Shown here: positions 20,623 to 28,547 of the stretch, in pieces | Layout of the letters: each line of letters starts with the position of its first letter | How positions within the stretch are numbered: the first letter of the stretch is position 1 | Assembly: GCA_902476265.1 (NCBI GenBank) | Contig: CABSCP010000051.1 | Span: 1 to 28,547 of the forward strand | From: an uncultured Lachnospiraceae bacterium | Lineage (GTDB): Bacteria > Bacillota > Clostridia > Lachnospirales > Lachnospiraceae | Reading direction: 5' to 3' | DNA length: 28,547 bases | Notes under the pieces: model-generated | The model's database searches: none | What the model saw: the letters and a program-made list of their open reading frames with translations, nothing else | Told to the model about the DNA's origin: nothing | Made by a program: the position numbers and the translations under genes

Positions 20623-20687
20623 CTGCTTCCTCCTCGCCACAATATGCTTTTGCGGACGCTTCCGCCTGTCAAAAGGCCGGCAGCATC

Positions 20688-21440
20688 CTACAGCAATGTG
20701 AGTATTTCCGGTTCTCCATCGGTCACCAGAATCGTGTTTTCATAATGCGCTGACAGGGAACCGTCTCTTGTCACCACAGTCCATCCGTCATCCAGGAAAT
20801 TCACTTCCCAGCCTCCTGCATTGATCATCGGCTCAATCGCCAGTGTCATCCCGGCGGAAAGCCTGACGCCTTTTCTCTTCTGTGCGAAATTTGGAATCTG
20901 AGGGTCTTCATGCAGAGAAGTTCCAATCCCATGGCCTACCAGGTCTCTTACGATACCAAAGCCGAACTGACTCACATAGGCATCGATCGCATTGGAAATA
21001 TCATGTAAATGATATCCCTCCTTCGCCATCTTGATACCTTCAAAAAAACTCTGCCTCGTCACTTCAATCAGTTTTTTTGCTTCTTCGCTCACTTTCCCCA
21101 CCGCATGGGTCCTGGCCGCATCGGAATGATATCCTTTATAGATCAGGCCTGCATCCAGGCTTACGATATCGCCTTCCTTTAAAATGCGGTTCTTTTTGGG
21201 AATCCCATGCACCACCTCGTCATTTACGGAAACGCAGATTGACGCGGGATATCCGTTATAATGAAGAAAGTTGGGTACGCATCCCAAATCCCTGATCAGC
21301 TTTTCTCCCAGCATATCCACCTCCAAAGTGGACATTCCGGGTTCTATGGCAGCGCCCAGCTCCTCGTGGACCCGGGCAAGCAGCCTGCCGGCCTCTCTCA
21401 TCAGTTCTATTTCTCTGGCAGATTTAATTGAAACGGACAT
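20688..21440 (-). CDS. map: Methionine aminopeptidase, type I
   Basis: A 250-residue enzyme that removes the initiator methionine. The five metal ligands can be placed: D96 (SLDAG), D107 (HSDAA), H170 (GHGIG), E203 (AIEPM) and E234 (HYENT). The substrate histidine is H78 (EVVHG). There is no N-terminal SEC-C extension. GGAGG lies 6 nt before the second of two adjacent ATGs, favouring 21440 over 21443. Placement after adk follows the conserved spc order. Confidence 0.97.
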   Translation of the reverse strand: MSVSIKSAREIELMREAGRLLARVHEELGAAIEPGMSTLEVDMLGEKLIRDLGCVPNFLHYNGYPASICVSVNDEVVHGIPKKNRILKEGDIVSLDAGLIYKGYHSDAARTHAVGKVSEEAKKLIEVTRQSFFEGIKMAKEGYHLHDISNAIDAYVSQFGFGIVRDLVGHGIGTSLHEDPQIPNFAQKRKGVRLSAGMTLAIEPMINAGGWEVNFLDDGWTVVTRDGSLSAHYENTILVTDGEPEILTLL

Positions 21441-21473
21441 CATTTACCTCCAAAACTACAACAGGCGCTGTCA

Positions 21474-22115
21474 TCAGTCAAGGATCGCTGTGATCGCAGC
21501 AAAAACTTCTTCCATCGGAAGTGTTCCGTCCACCGTTTTTAACACACCCTTTTCGGTATAAAAATCGATGAGGGGCTGTGTCTGCTTGTGATAAACATCC
21601 AGGCGGTTTTTCACGGTTTCCGGTTTGTCGTCATCCCTTAATACCAGTTCGCTGCCACAGGTATCACAAACCCCTTCTTTTTTGGGAGGGACATGTTCGA
21701 TGTGATAGGTTGCGCCACAGGTCAGGCATGCGCGTCTGCCGGACATTCTTCTGATGATGTTTTCATCGGGAACATCCACATTGATGGCATAATCGATCTT
21801 ATCACCAAGCTTAGAAAGCGCTTCATCCAGCACTTCGGCCTGGGGAATGGTTCTCGGGAATCCGTCCAGCACATAGCCGTTTTTGCAGTCATCCTGTGCA
21901 ACCCTGTCAAGCAGGATACGGACTGTCAGTTCATCAGGCACCAGGAGGCCCTGATCCATATACTTTTTCGCTTCCATACCGAGTTCAGTACCGTTTTTAA
22001 TATTGGCACGAAAAATATCTCCGGTAGAAATATGAGGAACATCATATTTTCCGGCAATCATTTTCGCCTGTGTTCCTTTTCCGGCGCCGGGAGCGCCTAA
22101 CATAATAATCTTCAT
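21474..22115 (-). CDS. adk: Adenylate kinase, zinc-binding LID
   Basis: A 213-residue enzyme interconverting ATP + AMP and 2 ADP. P-loop GAPGAGKG is at 7-14, the AMP-binding DGFPRT at about 84-89, and the long LID domain carries CLTC and CDTC (C130, C133, C150, C153), the zinc site of Gram-positive enzymes. The ATG at 22115 has GAGGAG 6 nt upstream; the frame up to 22208 is the spacer after secY. Confidence 0.98.
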   Translation of the reverse strand: MKIIMLGAPGAGKGTQAKMIAGKYDVPHISTGDIFRANIKNGTELGMEAKKYMDQGLLVPDELTVRILLDRVAQDDCKNGYVLDGFPRTIPQAEVLDEALSKLGDKIDYAINVDVPDENIIRRMSGRRACLTCGATYHIEHVPPKKEGVCDTCGSELVLRDDDKPETVKNRLDVYHKQTQPLIDFYTEKGVLKTVDGTLPMEEVFAAITAILD

Positions 22116-22223
22116 AATAGACTCCTCTGTCACGATCTCTTCTGTATCCGGGCTTCCAACTGTCAAAATAAGCAGACGTAGGACAGAAACGTTACCGTCC
22201 TGTCCCACCCATAGTCTACCTTA

Positions 22224-23537
22224 TTAGTCAGTTAAAAAGCCTTTATAATTACGAACCAGCATCTGGGATTCAATCTGTTTCATCGTCTCAAGCAGTACGC
22301 TGACAATAATGATCAGGCTCGTTCCGCCAAAAGAAACGTGAGCGCCGAATACACCGTTGAATACATACGGAAGTACGCAGACAACTGTCAGACCGCATGC
22401 GCCGATAAAGATCAGATAGTTCAGGATCCTGTTAAGGTAATCACTGGTGGGCTTGCCAGGCCGGATACCCGGAATAAAGCCACCCTGCTTTTTCATATTG
22501 TTGGCAACTTCCAGCGGATTGAATGTGATGGATGTGTAGAAGTAAGCAAAGAAAATTACCAATACGATATACAGCACAAGACCGATGGAATATACCAATT
22601 CACTGGGCTTGCACCAGTAGCTGGAGTTTAAAGCCCTGAGAACGTGCGCCCAAAACCCTGTTCCCTTATATCCGGCAAGCTGTGCGATGATAACCGGGAA
22701 CTGCATGATGGACTGTGCAAAAATAATCGGGATAACACCCGCGGTGTTCACCTTTAACGGAATGAAGGTTGACTGTCCGCCCACCATTTTCCGTCCCTGC
22801 ACTTTCTTTGCATACTGTACAGGAATTTTTCTGGTCGCGTCGTTTAAAACGATGACCATAATCACCATTGCAACAATAATCGCAAGGATGATCACTGCCG
22901 CAAGCGCACCCACAGCTACGGCCTTGCCTTTTACAAACTGGTTGTAAAGTCCGGCCAGATCGCTGGGCATACGGGAAATGATATTGATGGTCAGGACGAT
23001 GGAAATACCGTTTCCGACCCCATTTTCCGTAATGCGTTCCCCGATCCACATCAGGAATGCACTGCCTGCAGTTAAAGCTGCGATAACCGTGATCACATTC
23101 AGGGCGTTGAAATCTTCCATCAGCCCCTGGCGGCCGAAGCCGACTGCCATAGCTGTGGATTCAATCAGTGCCAGGCCAACTGTCACATATCTTGTGATGG
23201 AGGCGATCTTTTTTCTTCCCTCTTCGCCATCCTTCTGCATCTCTTCCAGCTTGGGAATTGCAATGGTCAGAAGCTGCATGATGATGGAGGATGTGATATA
23301 AGGGGTGATGTTCAATGCGAACAGGGACATGTTCTCAAAAGAACCGCCCGTGAACGCACTGAAAAAGCTGAACGTATCACCTGTCTGTGCTGCGAACCAG
23401 TCAGAAAAGAAGTGTCTGTTCACGCCGGGAACCGGCAGCTGGCAGCCTATACGGACTACCACCAGCATCAGAAAGGTGAAAATAAGTTTTTTACGGATAT
23501 CCTTGATTTTAAAAGCATTTTTCAAGGTAGTAAGCAT
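22224..23537 (-). CDS. secY: Preprotein translocase subunit SecY
   Basis: A 437-residue channel protein with about ten membrane segments. Recognisable parts are TLKNAFKIKDIRKKLIFT at the start, the plug region with PGVN, LNITPYITSSIIMQLL, GIRPGKPTSDYLNRIL in the cytoplasmic loop that meets SecA and the ribosome, and the end EQ/ESQMLVRNYKGFL. The start ATG follows the rplO stop directly (TAAATG). Confidence 0.98.
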   Translation of the reverse strand: MLTTLKNAFKIKDIRKKLIFTFLMLVVVRIGCQLPVPGVNRHFFSDWFAAQTGDTFSFFSAFTGGSFENMSLFALNITPYITSSIIMQLLTIAIPKLEEMQKDGEEGRKKIASITRYVTVGLALIESTAMAVGFGRQGLMEDFNALNVITVIAALTAGSAFLMWIGERITENGVGNGISIVLTINIISRMPSDLAGLYNQFVKGKAVAVGALAAVIILAIIVAMVIMVIVLNDATRKIPVQYAKKVQGRKMVGGQSTFIPLKVNTAGVIPIIFAQSIMQFPVIIAQLAGYKGTGFWAHVLRALNSSYWCKPSELVYSIGLVLYIVLVIFFAYFYTSITFNPLEVANNMKKQGGFIPGIRPGKPTSDYLNRILNYLIFIGACGLTVVCVLPYVFNGVFGAHVSFGGTSLIIIVSVLLETMKQIESQMLVRNYKGFLTD

Positions 23538-23978
23538 TTACATCACCTCAGCAGTTCCACCAAGTGCCTCGATCTTTTCTTTTGCGGATGCACTGAATGC
23601 ATTTGCCTTTACATCGAGCTTTTTGGTAAATTCTCCGTTTCCAAGAATTTTCACGCCGTCTCTGGGGTTCTTAACGATCCCTTTTTCGATCAGGCTTTCT
23701 ACAGTAACTGTCTCTCCGTTGTCAAATACTTCAAGTGCGCTTAAATTGATTCCGACGATTTCCTTCGTGTTTCTGTTTGTGAAACCTCTCTTGGGAATCC
23801 GTCTGTATAAAGGCATCTGGCCGCCTTCAAATCCCGGTCTGGGAGCTCCGGAACGGGCCTTCTGGCCTTTGTGTCCCTTACCTGCTGTTTTGCCGTTGCC
23901 TGAACCATGTCCACGGCCTCTTCTAAAATTATCGCTGTGTTTGGAACCAGCTGCAGGCTGTAAGTTAGATAATTCCAT
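23538..23978 (-). CDS. rplO: 50S ribosomal protein L15
   Basis: A 146-residue protein whose Gly/Arg/Lys-rich start (RRGRGHGSGNGKTAGKGHKG) runs into the rRNA core, followed by RPGFEGGQMPLYRRIPKRG and a globular C-terminal half. AGGAGG lies upstream of the ATG. It ends directly at the secY ATG, which suggests translational coupling. Confidence 0.98.
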   Translation of the reverse strand: MELSNLQPAAGSKHSDNFRRGRGHGSGNGKTAGKGHKGQKARSGAPRPGFEGGQMPLYRRIPKRGFTNRNTKEIVGINLSALEVFDNGETVTVESLIEKGIVKNPRDGVKILGNGEFTKKLDVKANAFSASAKEKIEALGGTAEVM

Positions 23979-23997
23979 TTCCTGACACCTCCTGTTC

Positions 23998-24183
23998 TTA
24001 TGCTTCTTCTACTTTCAGCATATATCCAACCTTCTGGATCATACCTCTGGTAGACGCGTTATCAGGCATGATAACTGTCTTGTGCATCTTTGTAAGACCC
24101 ATAGCCTCTACGGTTGCTTTGTGCTTGGGCACCGCACCGATGGGGGATTTTACCAAAGTAATCTTTAAATTCTTCTCTGCCAT
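23998..24183 (-). CDS. rpmD: 50S ribosomal protein L30
   Basis: A 61-residue protein: LKITLVKSPIGAVPKHKATV followed by LGL-like AMGLTKMHKTV and a PDNASTRGMIQKVGYML end. Length and position between rpsE and rplO are as expected. GGAGG precedes the ATG. Confidence 0.97.
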   Translation of the reverse strand: MAEKNLKITLVKSPIGAVPKHKATVEAMGLTKMHKTVIMPDNASTRGMIQKVGYMLKVEEA

Positions 24184-24197
24184 TTTCGTCTCCTCCT

Positions 24198-24707
24198 TTA
24201 AGCCATGATCTCTTCTACAGATTTACCACGCTTTGCTGCTACTTCTTCAGGAGTTTTGATCTGGCTTAATCCCTGGATTGTTGCCAGTACAACGTTCTGT
24301 TTGTTGGTGGAACCAAGCGCCTTTGTACGGATGTTCTTGATACCCGCAAGCTCACATACGCTACGCGCAGGGCCACCGGCGATTACACCGGTACCATCGG
24401 GAGCTTTCTTTAACAGAACGGTTGCAGAACCATATTTACCGAGGAAGTCATGTGTTATGGAGCTGTTCTCGTCCAGTGCAACGGTGATCAGATGCTTTGC
24501 GGCATCCTCTTTCCCCTTGCGGATTGCTTCCGGAATTTCAATGGACTTGCCCAGACCTACGCCTACGTGTCCATTGCCGTCTCCAACTACCACTAAAGCT
24601 GTGAAACGCATGTTGCGGCCGCCTTTTACAACCTTGGTAACACGTTTGATGGAAACTACTTTTTCTGTTAATTCCAGATTAGTTGTATCAATGATTGTTC
24701 GTCTCAT
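24198..24707 (-). CDS. rpsE: 30S ribosomal protein S5
   Basis: A 169-residue protein. The RNA-binding N-terminal domain has KVVKGGRNMRFTALVVVGD and GHVGVGLGKSIEIPEAIRKG; the C-terminal half has GTGVIAGGPARSVCELAGI. It lies near the mRNA entry site and is important for fidelity. GGGAG is 10 nt upstream of the ATG. Confidence 0.98.
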   Translation of the reverse strand: MRRTIIDTTNLELTEKVVSIKRVTKVVKGGRNMRFTALVVVGDGNGHVGVGLGKSIEIPEAIRKGKEDAAKHLITVALDENSSITHDFLGKYGSATVLLKKAPDGTGVIAGGPARSVCELAGIKNIRTKALGSTNKQNVVLATIQGLSQIKTPEEVAAKRGKSVEEIMA

Positions 24708-24725
24708 CTGTTGTGTTCTCCCTTC

Positions 24726-25094
24726 CTAGAATGTCAGGCCAGCTTCTCTGGCTGCCTCAGCTAAAGCTGCAACTTTACCCTGGTAAATGTAGCCGCCGCG
24801 GTCGAAAACAACCTCGGTGATCCCTTTTTCCAGAGCGCGTTTTGCGATTACGGTTCCTAAATATGCTGCTGCATCAACGTCATTGGTCTTTTCCAGCTCA
24901 GCTTTAACGTCTTTTTCAACTGTAGATGCTGCTACCAGAGTGTTGCCAACTGTATCGTCAATAATTTGAGCATACATATGATTATTGCTTCTGAATACGG
25001 CCAGGCGCGGTCTTTCAGGTGTGCCGCTGAAACGGTTACGCATTCTTCTGTGCTTGTTCTCACGAACGACCTGTCTTGATTTCTTACTAACCAT
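24726..25094 (-). CDS. rplR: 50S ribosomal protein L18
   Basis: A 122-residue 5S rRNA-binding protein: a basic start (MVSKKSRQVVRENKHRRMRN), GTPERPRLAVFRSNNHMYAQ and the C-terminal VFDRGGYIYQGKVAALAEAAREAGL. Standard length, 18 nt before rpsE. Confidence 0.98.
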   Translation of the reverse strand: MVSKKSRQVVRENKHRRMRNRFSGTPERPRLAVFRSNNHMYAQIIDDTVGNTLVAASTVEKDVKAELEKTNDVDAAAYLGTVIAKRALEKGITEVVFDRGGYIYQGKVAALAEAAREAGLTF

Positions 25095-25114
25095 TTTTAC
25101 ACTCTCCTTATCTG

Positions 25115-25657
25115 TTATTTCTTACCAGTCTTACCAACTTTACGTCTGATAACTTCATCAGCATATTTGATGCCCTTGCCCTTATAAGGCTCCGGTCTTC
25201 TCTTATCTCTGATTTCAGCTGCGAATTGGCCAACTTTTTCTTTGTCAATACCTTTCACGATGATGATGTTCTGACCTTCCAGTACTGTTTCGATGCCTTC
25301 GGGATCTTCCATCTCAACCGGGTGGGAATAACCTAAGGATAATGTGAGTTTTTTGCCCGCTTTTGCTGCCTTGTAACCAACGCCGTTTACTTCCAGCTTC
25401 TTCTGATAGCCTTCTGTAACACCAACAACCATGTTGTTGATCAGGGTTCTGGTCAGACCGTGCAGGGATTTCATTTTCTTTAAGTCATTGGGTCTTGTAA
25501 CTACTACAGTCCCCTCTTCCAGTTTGATTGTCATCTCAGCGGGAAGCACTCTTTCCAGTGTTCCCTTGGGACCTTTTACAGTCACTTTATTATTTTCTGC
25601 AATCTCTACAGTTACGCCTGCAGGAACCGCGATTGGCATTCTTCCTATACGTGACAT
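25115..25657 (-). CDS. rplF: 50S ribosomal protein L6
   Basis: A 180-residue protein with two related domains: MSRIGRMPIAVPAGV and VTVKGPKGTL in the first, and the signature PEPYKGKGIKYADEVIRRK near the end. It lies near the sarcin-ricin loop and factor-binding site. AGGAGG precedes the ATG. Confidence 0.98.
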   Translation of the reverse strand: MSRIGRMPIAVPAGVTVEIAENNKVTVKGPKGTLERVLPAEMTIKLEEGTVVVTRPNDLKKMKSLHGLTRTLINNMVVGVTEGYQKKLEVNGVGYKAAKAGKKLTLSLGYSHPVEMEDPEGIETVLEGQNIIIVKGIDKEKVGQFAAEIRDKRRPEPYKGKGIKYADEVIRRKVGKTGKK

Positions 25658-25678
25658 GCCCGTACCTCCTAATGTTTT

Positions 25679-26080
25679 TTACCAAACGTAAGCAAGAACT
25701 TCGCCGCCAACCTGCAGCTCTCTCGCCTTCTTATCAGTTACAACACCCTGGTTTGTGGAAATGATTGCAATACCAAGGCCGCCCAGCACTCTGGGAAGCT
25801 CTTCTTTGTTTGCGTATACACGCAGACCGGGTTTGGAAATTCTCTTGATGCCGGAGATGATCTTATCGTTCTTATCTTCGCCATATTTCAGTGTGATATG
25901 GATTGTCTTGAAAGAACCTTCATCCAGTACATCATATTTTTTAATATAACCTTCTTCCAGCAGAATCTGTGCGATAGCCAGTTTCATTTTGGATGCAGGT
26001 ACATCTACCGTATCGTGTTTTGCAGTATTTGCGTTACGGATTCTTGTAAGCATATCTGCAATAGGATCGCTCATTGTCAT
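25679..26080 (-). CDS. rpsH: 30S ribosomal protein S8
   Basis: A 133-residue protein: MSDPIADMLTRIRNANTAKH, RISKPGLRVYANKEELPRV and the C-terminal GVVTDKKARELQVGGEVLAYVW. It binds the central domain of 16S rRNA; in E. coli S8 represses the spc operon. GGAGGG is 9 nt before the first ATG (26080); a second ATG two codons on is farther than usual. Confidence 0.98.
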   Translation of the reverse strand: MTMSDPIADMLTRIRNANTAKHDTVDVPASKMKLAIAQILLEEGYIKKYDVLDEGSFKTIHITLKYGEDKNDKIISGIKRISKPGLRVYANKEELPRVLGGLGIAIISTNQGVVTDKKARELQVGGEVLAYVW

Positions 26081-26098
26081 TGTGATTTACCCTCCTTC

Positions 26099-26284
26099 TT
26101 ACCAACTAGCCTTTTTAACGCCAGGAATCTGTCCCTTGTATGCCAGTTCACGGAAGCAGATTCTGCAGATTCCGTATTTTCTTAAAACTGAATGGGGACG
26201 GCCACAAATCTTACAACGTGTATATTCTCTAGAGGAGAATTTGGGGTTACGCTGCTGTTTAATCTTCATTGCTGTTTTAGCCAT
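26099..26284 (-). CDS. rpsN: 30S ribosomal protein S14, zinc-binding type (S14Z)
   Basis: A 61-residue short S14 with CKIC and CRIC, the two pairs forming the zinc ribbon of the type Z (RpsZ) form. This form predominates in Gram-positives and needs zinc, in contrast to the longer cysteine-free S14. The start MAKTAMKIKQQRNPKFSSR and the end GVKKASW are typical. Confidence 0.98.
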   Translation of the reverse strand: MAKTAMKIKQQRNPKFSSREYTRCKICGRPHSVLRKYGICRICFRELAYKGQIPGVKKASW

Positions 26285-26303
26285 GAATCAAATTACCTCC
26301 TTC

Positions 26304-26843
26304 TTACTTTGCGAAAGGCATACCGAATAATCTCAGTAATTCGCGTGCCTCTTCGTCTGTCTTTGCTGTAGTAACTACGATTACGTCCATACCTCTCACT
26401 TTTTCCACCTTATCGTATTCGATTTCGGGGAAAATCAGCTGCTCTTTGATGCCCAGGGCATAGTTGCCTCTGCCGTCAAATGCATCCGCACTCACGCCGC
26501 GGAAGTCACGCACACGGGGAAGTGCAAGGTTTACCAGACGATCCATAAAGTCATACATTTTTTCGCCACGAAGAGTAGTTTTGCATCCGATTGCCATGCC
26601 TTCACGAATTTTGAAGTTAGCAACTGAATTTTTCGCTCTTGTAAGAACGGCTTTCTGACCTGTGATTGTCTCGAGATCTTTCACAGCGGAATCCAGAACC
26701 TTGGCATTTTCTTTCGCTTCACCAACACCCATGTTGATGACGATCTTGTCAAGCTTCGGAACTTCCATCACATTTTTATATCCAAACTTCTTGATCATAG
26801 CTTCTACGATCTCGTCTTTGTATAAGTCTTTCAGTCTGCTCAC
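26304..26843 (-). CDS. rplE: 50S ribosomal protein L5
   Basis: A 179-residue 5S rRNA-binding protein: SRLKDLYKDEIVEAMIKKFG at the start, KIVINMGVGEAKEN, the VTLR-type loop TTLRGEKMYDFMDRLV and the C-terminal TDEEARELLRLFGMPF. The start is a GTG at 26843 with GGAGG 8 nt upstream. A TTG at 26870 opens a longer frame but has no binding site. Confidence 0.97.
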   Translation of the reverse strand: MSRLKDLYKDEIVEAMIKKFGYKNVMEVPKLDKIVINMGVGEAKENAKVLDSAVKDLETITGQKAVLTRAKNSVANFKIREGMAIGCKTTLRGEKMYDFMDRLVNLALPRVRDFRGVSADAFDGRGNYALGIKEQLIFPEIEYDKVEKVRGMDVIVVTTAKTDEEARELLRLFGMPFAK

Positions 26844-26866
26844 GTTATTAGCCTCCTTCCTTGGAA

Positions 26867-27178
26867 TCAATCAATTACTTCGCCAGTAGATTTTGCGAAA
26901 CGTACTTTTTTGCCGTTCTCCACCTTGAAGCCAACACGTGTTGCTTTTCCCTTGTGAACGTACATAACGTTAGAAGCATCGATAGGAGCTTCCTTCTGGA
27001 TGATTCCGCCATTCTGGTTCGCTGCTGAAGGTTTTGTATGTTTTGTTACAACGTTGATCTTCTCAACGGTAACTCTGCCGCTCTTTTTGTCAACAGCGAT
27101 CACTTTTCCTTCTTTGTCTTTATCTTTGCCGGTGATCACCTTTACGGTATCGCCTTTTTTAATTTTCATGGTAGACAT
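26867..27178 (-). CDS. rplX: 50S ribosomal protein L24
   Basis: A 103-residue assembly initiator of the 50S subunit. It has a KOW motif, MKIKKGDTVKVITGKDKDKE, followed by VEKINVVTKHTKPS and IDASNVM. GGAGG lies 7 nt before the first ATG (27178); an ATG three codons later is the alternative start and gives the more usual N-terminus. Confidence 0.97.
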   Translation of the reverse strand: MSTMKIKKGDTVKVITGKDKDKEGKVIAVDKKSGRVTVEKINVVTKHTKPSAANQNGGIIQKEAPIDASNVMYVHKGKATRVGFKVENGKKVRFAKSTGEVID

Positions 27179-27189
27179 AAAGGCACCTC

Positions 27190-27558
27190 CTATAATACTT
27201 CCGGAGCCAGAGAAGCAATTTTCATAAACTGCTTGTCACGAAGCTCACGTGCTACTGGTCCAAAGATACGGGTTCCTTTCGGAGTCTTGTCATCTTTGAT
27301 GATAACAGCAGCATTTTCATCGAATTTGATATAAGAACCGTCTTTACGACGAACGCCTTTTACAGAACGAACGACAACGGCCTTCACAACGTCACCCTTC
27401 TTTACAACCCCGCCGGGTGTTGCATCTTTGACACTGGCAACGATGATATCACCGATATTCGCATATCTTCTTGTAGAGCCACCCATAACTCTGATGCACA
27501 GAATCTCTTTCGCACCTGTGTTATCGGCAACTTTCAGTCTCGTTTCCTGTTGAATCAT
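27190..27558 (-). CDS. rplN: 50S ribosomal protein L14
   Basis: A 122-residue protein: MIQQETRLKVADNTGAKEI, the GDIIVASVKDATPGG segment and the end of GPVARELRD and MKIASLAPEVL. It forms an inter-subunit bridge with 16S rRNA. Length is exactly standard; flanked by rpsQ and rplX. Confidence 0.98.
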   Translation of the reverse strand: MIQQETRLKVADNTGAKEILCIRVMGGSTRRYANIGDIIVASVKDATPGGVVKKGDVVKAVVVRSVKGVRRKDGSYIKFDENAAVIIKDDKTPKGTRIFGPVARELRDKQFMKIASLAPEVL

Positions 27559-27592
27559 GATAATTCTCCTTCCAACTTGATTGCCGTTTAGA

Positions 27593-27847
27593 TTATTTTG
27601 CTCTCTCGATAATTTCTACAAGTCTCCATCTCTTGTCTTTGGACAGAGGTCTTGTTTCCATCACCTTTACTGTGTCGCCAATGTTGCATTCGTTGTTTTC
27701 GTCATGCGCTTTCAGCTTGTAGGTCTCTTTTACGATCTTTTTGTAAAGAGGATGCTTTACATGGTCTTCAATTGCAACAACGATCGTTTTGTCCATTTTA
27801 TTGCTAACGACTTTACCAGTACGTGTTTTTCTTAAATTACGTTCCAC
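27593..27847 (-). CDS. rpsQ: 30S ribosomal protein S17
   Basis: An 84-residue OB-fold protein: RKTRTGKVVSNKMDKTIVV, HPLYKKIVKETYKLKAHDE and NIGDTVKVMETRPLSKDKRW. The start is a GTG at 27847 with AAAGGAG 9 nt upstream. Its neighbours are rpmC and rplN. Confidence 0.98.
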   Translation of the reverse strand: MERNLRKTRTGKVVSNKMDKTIVVAIEDHVKHPLYKKIVKETYKLKAHDENNECNIGDTVKVMETRPLSKDKRWRLVEIIERAK

Positions 27848-27881
27848 GTTAGTTTGCTCCTTTCTGGATTATGCCCTGAAG

Positions 27882-28091
27882 TTACTCTGCAACCTTGGCC
27901 TTCTGAGTCATCACTGTCTGAATTCTGGCAATATTCTTTCTTACTTCCTTGATTCTGGCAGTGTTGTCAAGCTGGTTTGTTGCGTTCTGGAATCTCAGGT
28001 TGAAAAGTTCTTTTTTAGCAGCTACTAATTCCTGTGCCAAATCTGCAGCTGATTTGTTGGTTAAATCTTCTACATATTTCTTAGATTTCAT
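27882..28091 (-). CDS. rpmC: 50S ribosomal protein L29
   Basis: A 69-residue two-helix protein near the exit tunnel, which helps to bind signal recognition particle and trigger factor. NKSAADLAQELVAAKKELFNLRFQ is the L29 core (quoted in part: LVAAKKELFNLRFQ) and ARIKEVRKNIARI the second helix. It overlaps the end of rplP by 11 nt. Confidence 0.98.
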   Translation of the reverse strand: MKSKKYVEDLTNKSAADLAQELVAAKKELFNLRFQNATNQLDNTARIKEVRKNIARIQTVMTQKAKVAE

Positions 28092-28518
28092 TTGCTACAC
28101 CGCCTTCCAAGTCTGCTTTAGAAACAATTTTGCATTTGCAGGGAAGCTTATGCATTGCGAGACGTAATGCTTCTTTCGCGGATTCTTCCGGAACCCCGGC
28201 GATTTCGAACATTACACGTCCCGGCTTCACAACTGCTACCCAGTATTCAAGAGTACCTTTACCGGAACCCATACGTGTTTCAGCCGGCTTAGCCGTTACC
28301 GGTTTGTCAGGGAAAATTTTAATCCAGACCTGACCTGTACGCTTTGTATAACGTGTCAGCGCGATACGGGCTGCTTCGATCTGATTGGATTTGATCCAGC
28401 AGGGCTCTAAAGCCACCAGACCATATTCACCGTAAGTGATTTTATTGCCGCGCAGTGCTTTACCCGCCATGGAACCGCGGAACTGTTTACGACGTTTTAC
28501 TCTTTTAGGCATTAACAT
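28081..28518 (-). CDS. rplP: 50S ribosomal protein L16
   Basis: A 145-residue protein near the A-site tRNA elbow: MLMPKRVKRRKQFRGSMAGK, the ALEPCWIKSNQIEAARIA segment, RYTKRTGQVWIKIFPDKPVT, RMGSGKGTLEYWVAVVKPGR. The ATG at 28518 shares one nucleotide with the rpsC stop (TAATG), and GGGAG is 9 nt upstream. Confidence 0.98.
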   Translation of the reverse strand: MLMPKRVKRRKQFRGSMAGKALRGNKITYGEYGLVALEPCWIKSNQIEAARIALTRYTKRTGQVWIKIFPDKPVTAKPAETRMGSGKGTLEYWVAVVKPGRVMFEIAGVPEESAKEALRLAMHKLPCKCKIVSKADLEGGVANEI

Positions 28519-28547
28519 TATTTATCGCTCCCTTCCTTGTTTCCTTT
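28518..28547 (-). CDS. rpsC: 30S ribosomal protein S3, last codons only (partial)
   Basis: The minus-strand frame AAA GGA AAC AAG GAA GGG AGC GAT AAA TAA encodes KGNKEGSDK and a stop. It touches the rplP start through a TAATG overlap. In the S10 operon rpsC immediately precedes rplP, and the S3 tail is often charged like this. The call rests on position and composition, as only nine residues are visible. Confidence 0.65.
   Translation of the reverse strand, partial: KGNKEGSDK

Noticed and set aside
23305..23985. 226-codon plus-strand frame antisense to secY and rplO
   Set aside because: It crosses two well-defined genes on the minus strand and has a low-complexity composition without any recognisable domain.

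Overview
The window comes from a low-GC Gram-positive chromosome of the class Clostridia, most likely a gut Lachnospiraceae. The reasons are rpsD lying inside the alpha operon between rpsK and rpoA, a KOW-domain protein gene between map and infA, the zinc-ribbon (type Z) S14, an L17 with a long internal insertion, and strong AGGAGG ribosome binding sites. Genus is inference; no 16S gene is present.

Positions 1 to about 6630 (nearly everything on the minus strand) are one end of an integrative conjugative element (ICE). In transcription order it carries parA, parB, a small paralogous protein, a 61-residue protein, a RepA/DUF6017-type replication protein, a DUF7768-like protein, a second small paralogue, a DUF4313-like protein, pcfB and virD4. 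These supply partition and replication of an excised form, and the coupling protein for conjugation. virD4 breaks off inside its Walker B motif, where a group II intron-like 5' end begins. The element abuts the 3' end of rpsI, and no integrase is visible at this end. The 460 bases upstream of parA hold a promoter, two tandem terminators and two pairs of repeats.

Positions 6696 to 11234 are the conserved chromosomal block ecfA1-ecfA2-ecfT-truA followed by rplM-rpsI, all on the minus strand. It holds the energy-coupling module for vitamin/metal uptake, a tRNA pseudouridine synthase and two ribosomal proteins. rplM has its own consensus promoter and a leader of about 160 nt.

Positions 11498 to 15992 interrupt the usual rplQ-ecfA1 neighbourhood with a plus-strand MATE exporter and a convergent large lipoprotein of family GH85 (endo-beta-N-acetylglucosaminidase) with accessory binding domains. 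The two share a bidirectional terminator.

Positions 16090 to 28547 are the 3' part of the S10-spc-alpha superoperon, read on the minus strand: end of rpsC, rplP, rpmC, rpsQ, rplN, rplX, rplE, rpsN, rpsH, rplF, rplR, rpsE, rpmD, rplO, secY, adk, map, a KOW protein, infA, rpmJ, rpsM, rpsK, rpsD, rpoA and rplQ. It ends in a perfect terminator with a UACG tetraloop. Genes are tightly packed down to infA. The spacers infA-rpmJ, rpmJ-rpsM, rpsK-rpsD and rplQ-rpoA are then unusually long (163-375 nt) and full of hairpins. One contains a 71-bp-period tandem repeat.

The least explained signals are the structured spacers of the alpha operon, the parA leader with its repeats, and the interrupted virD4. 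I found no CRISPR array, tRNA or rRNA gene.
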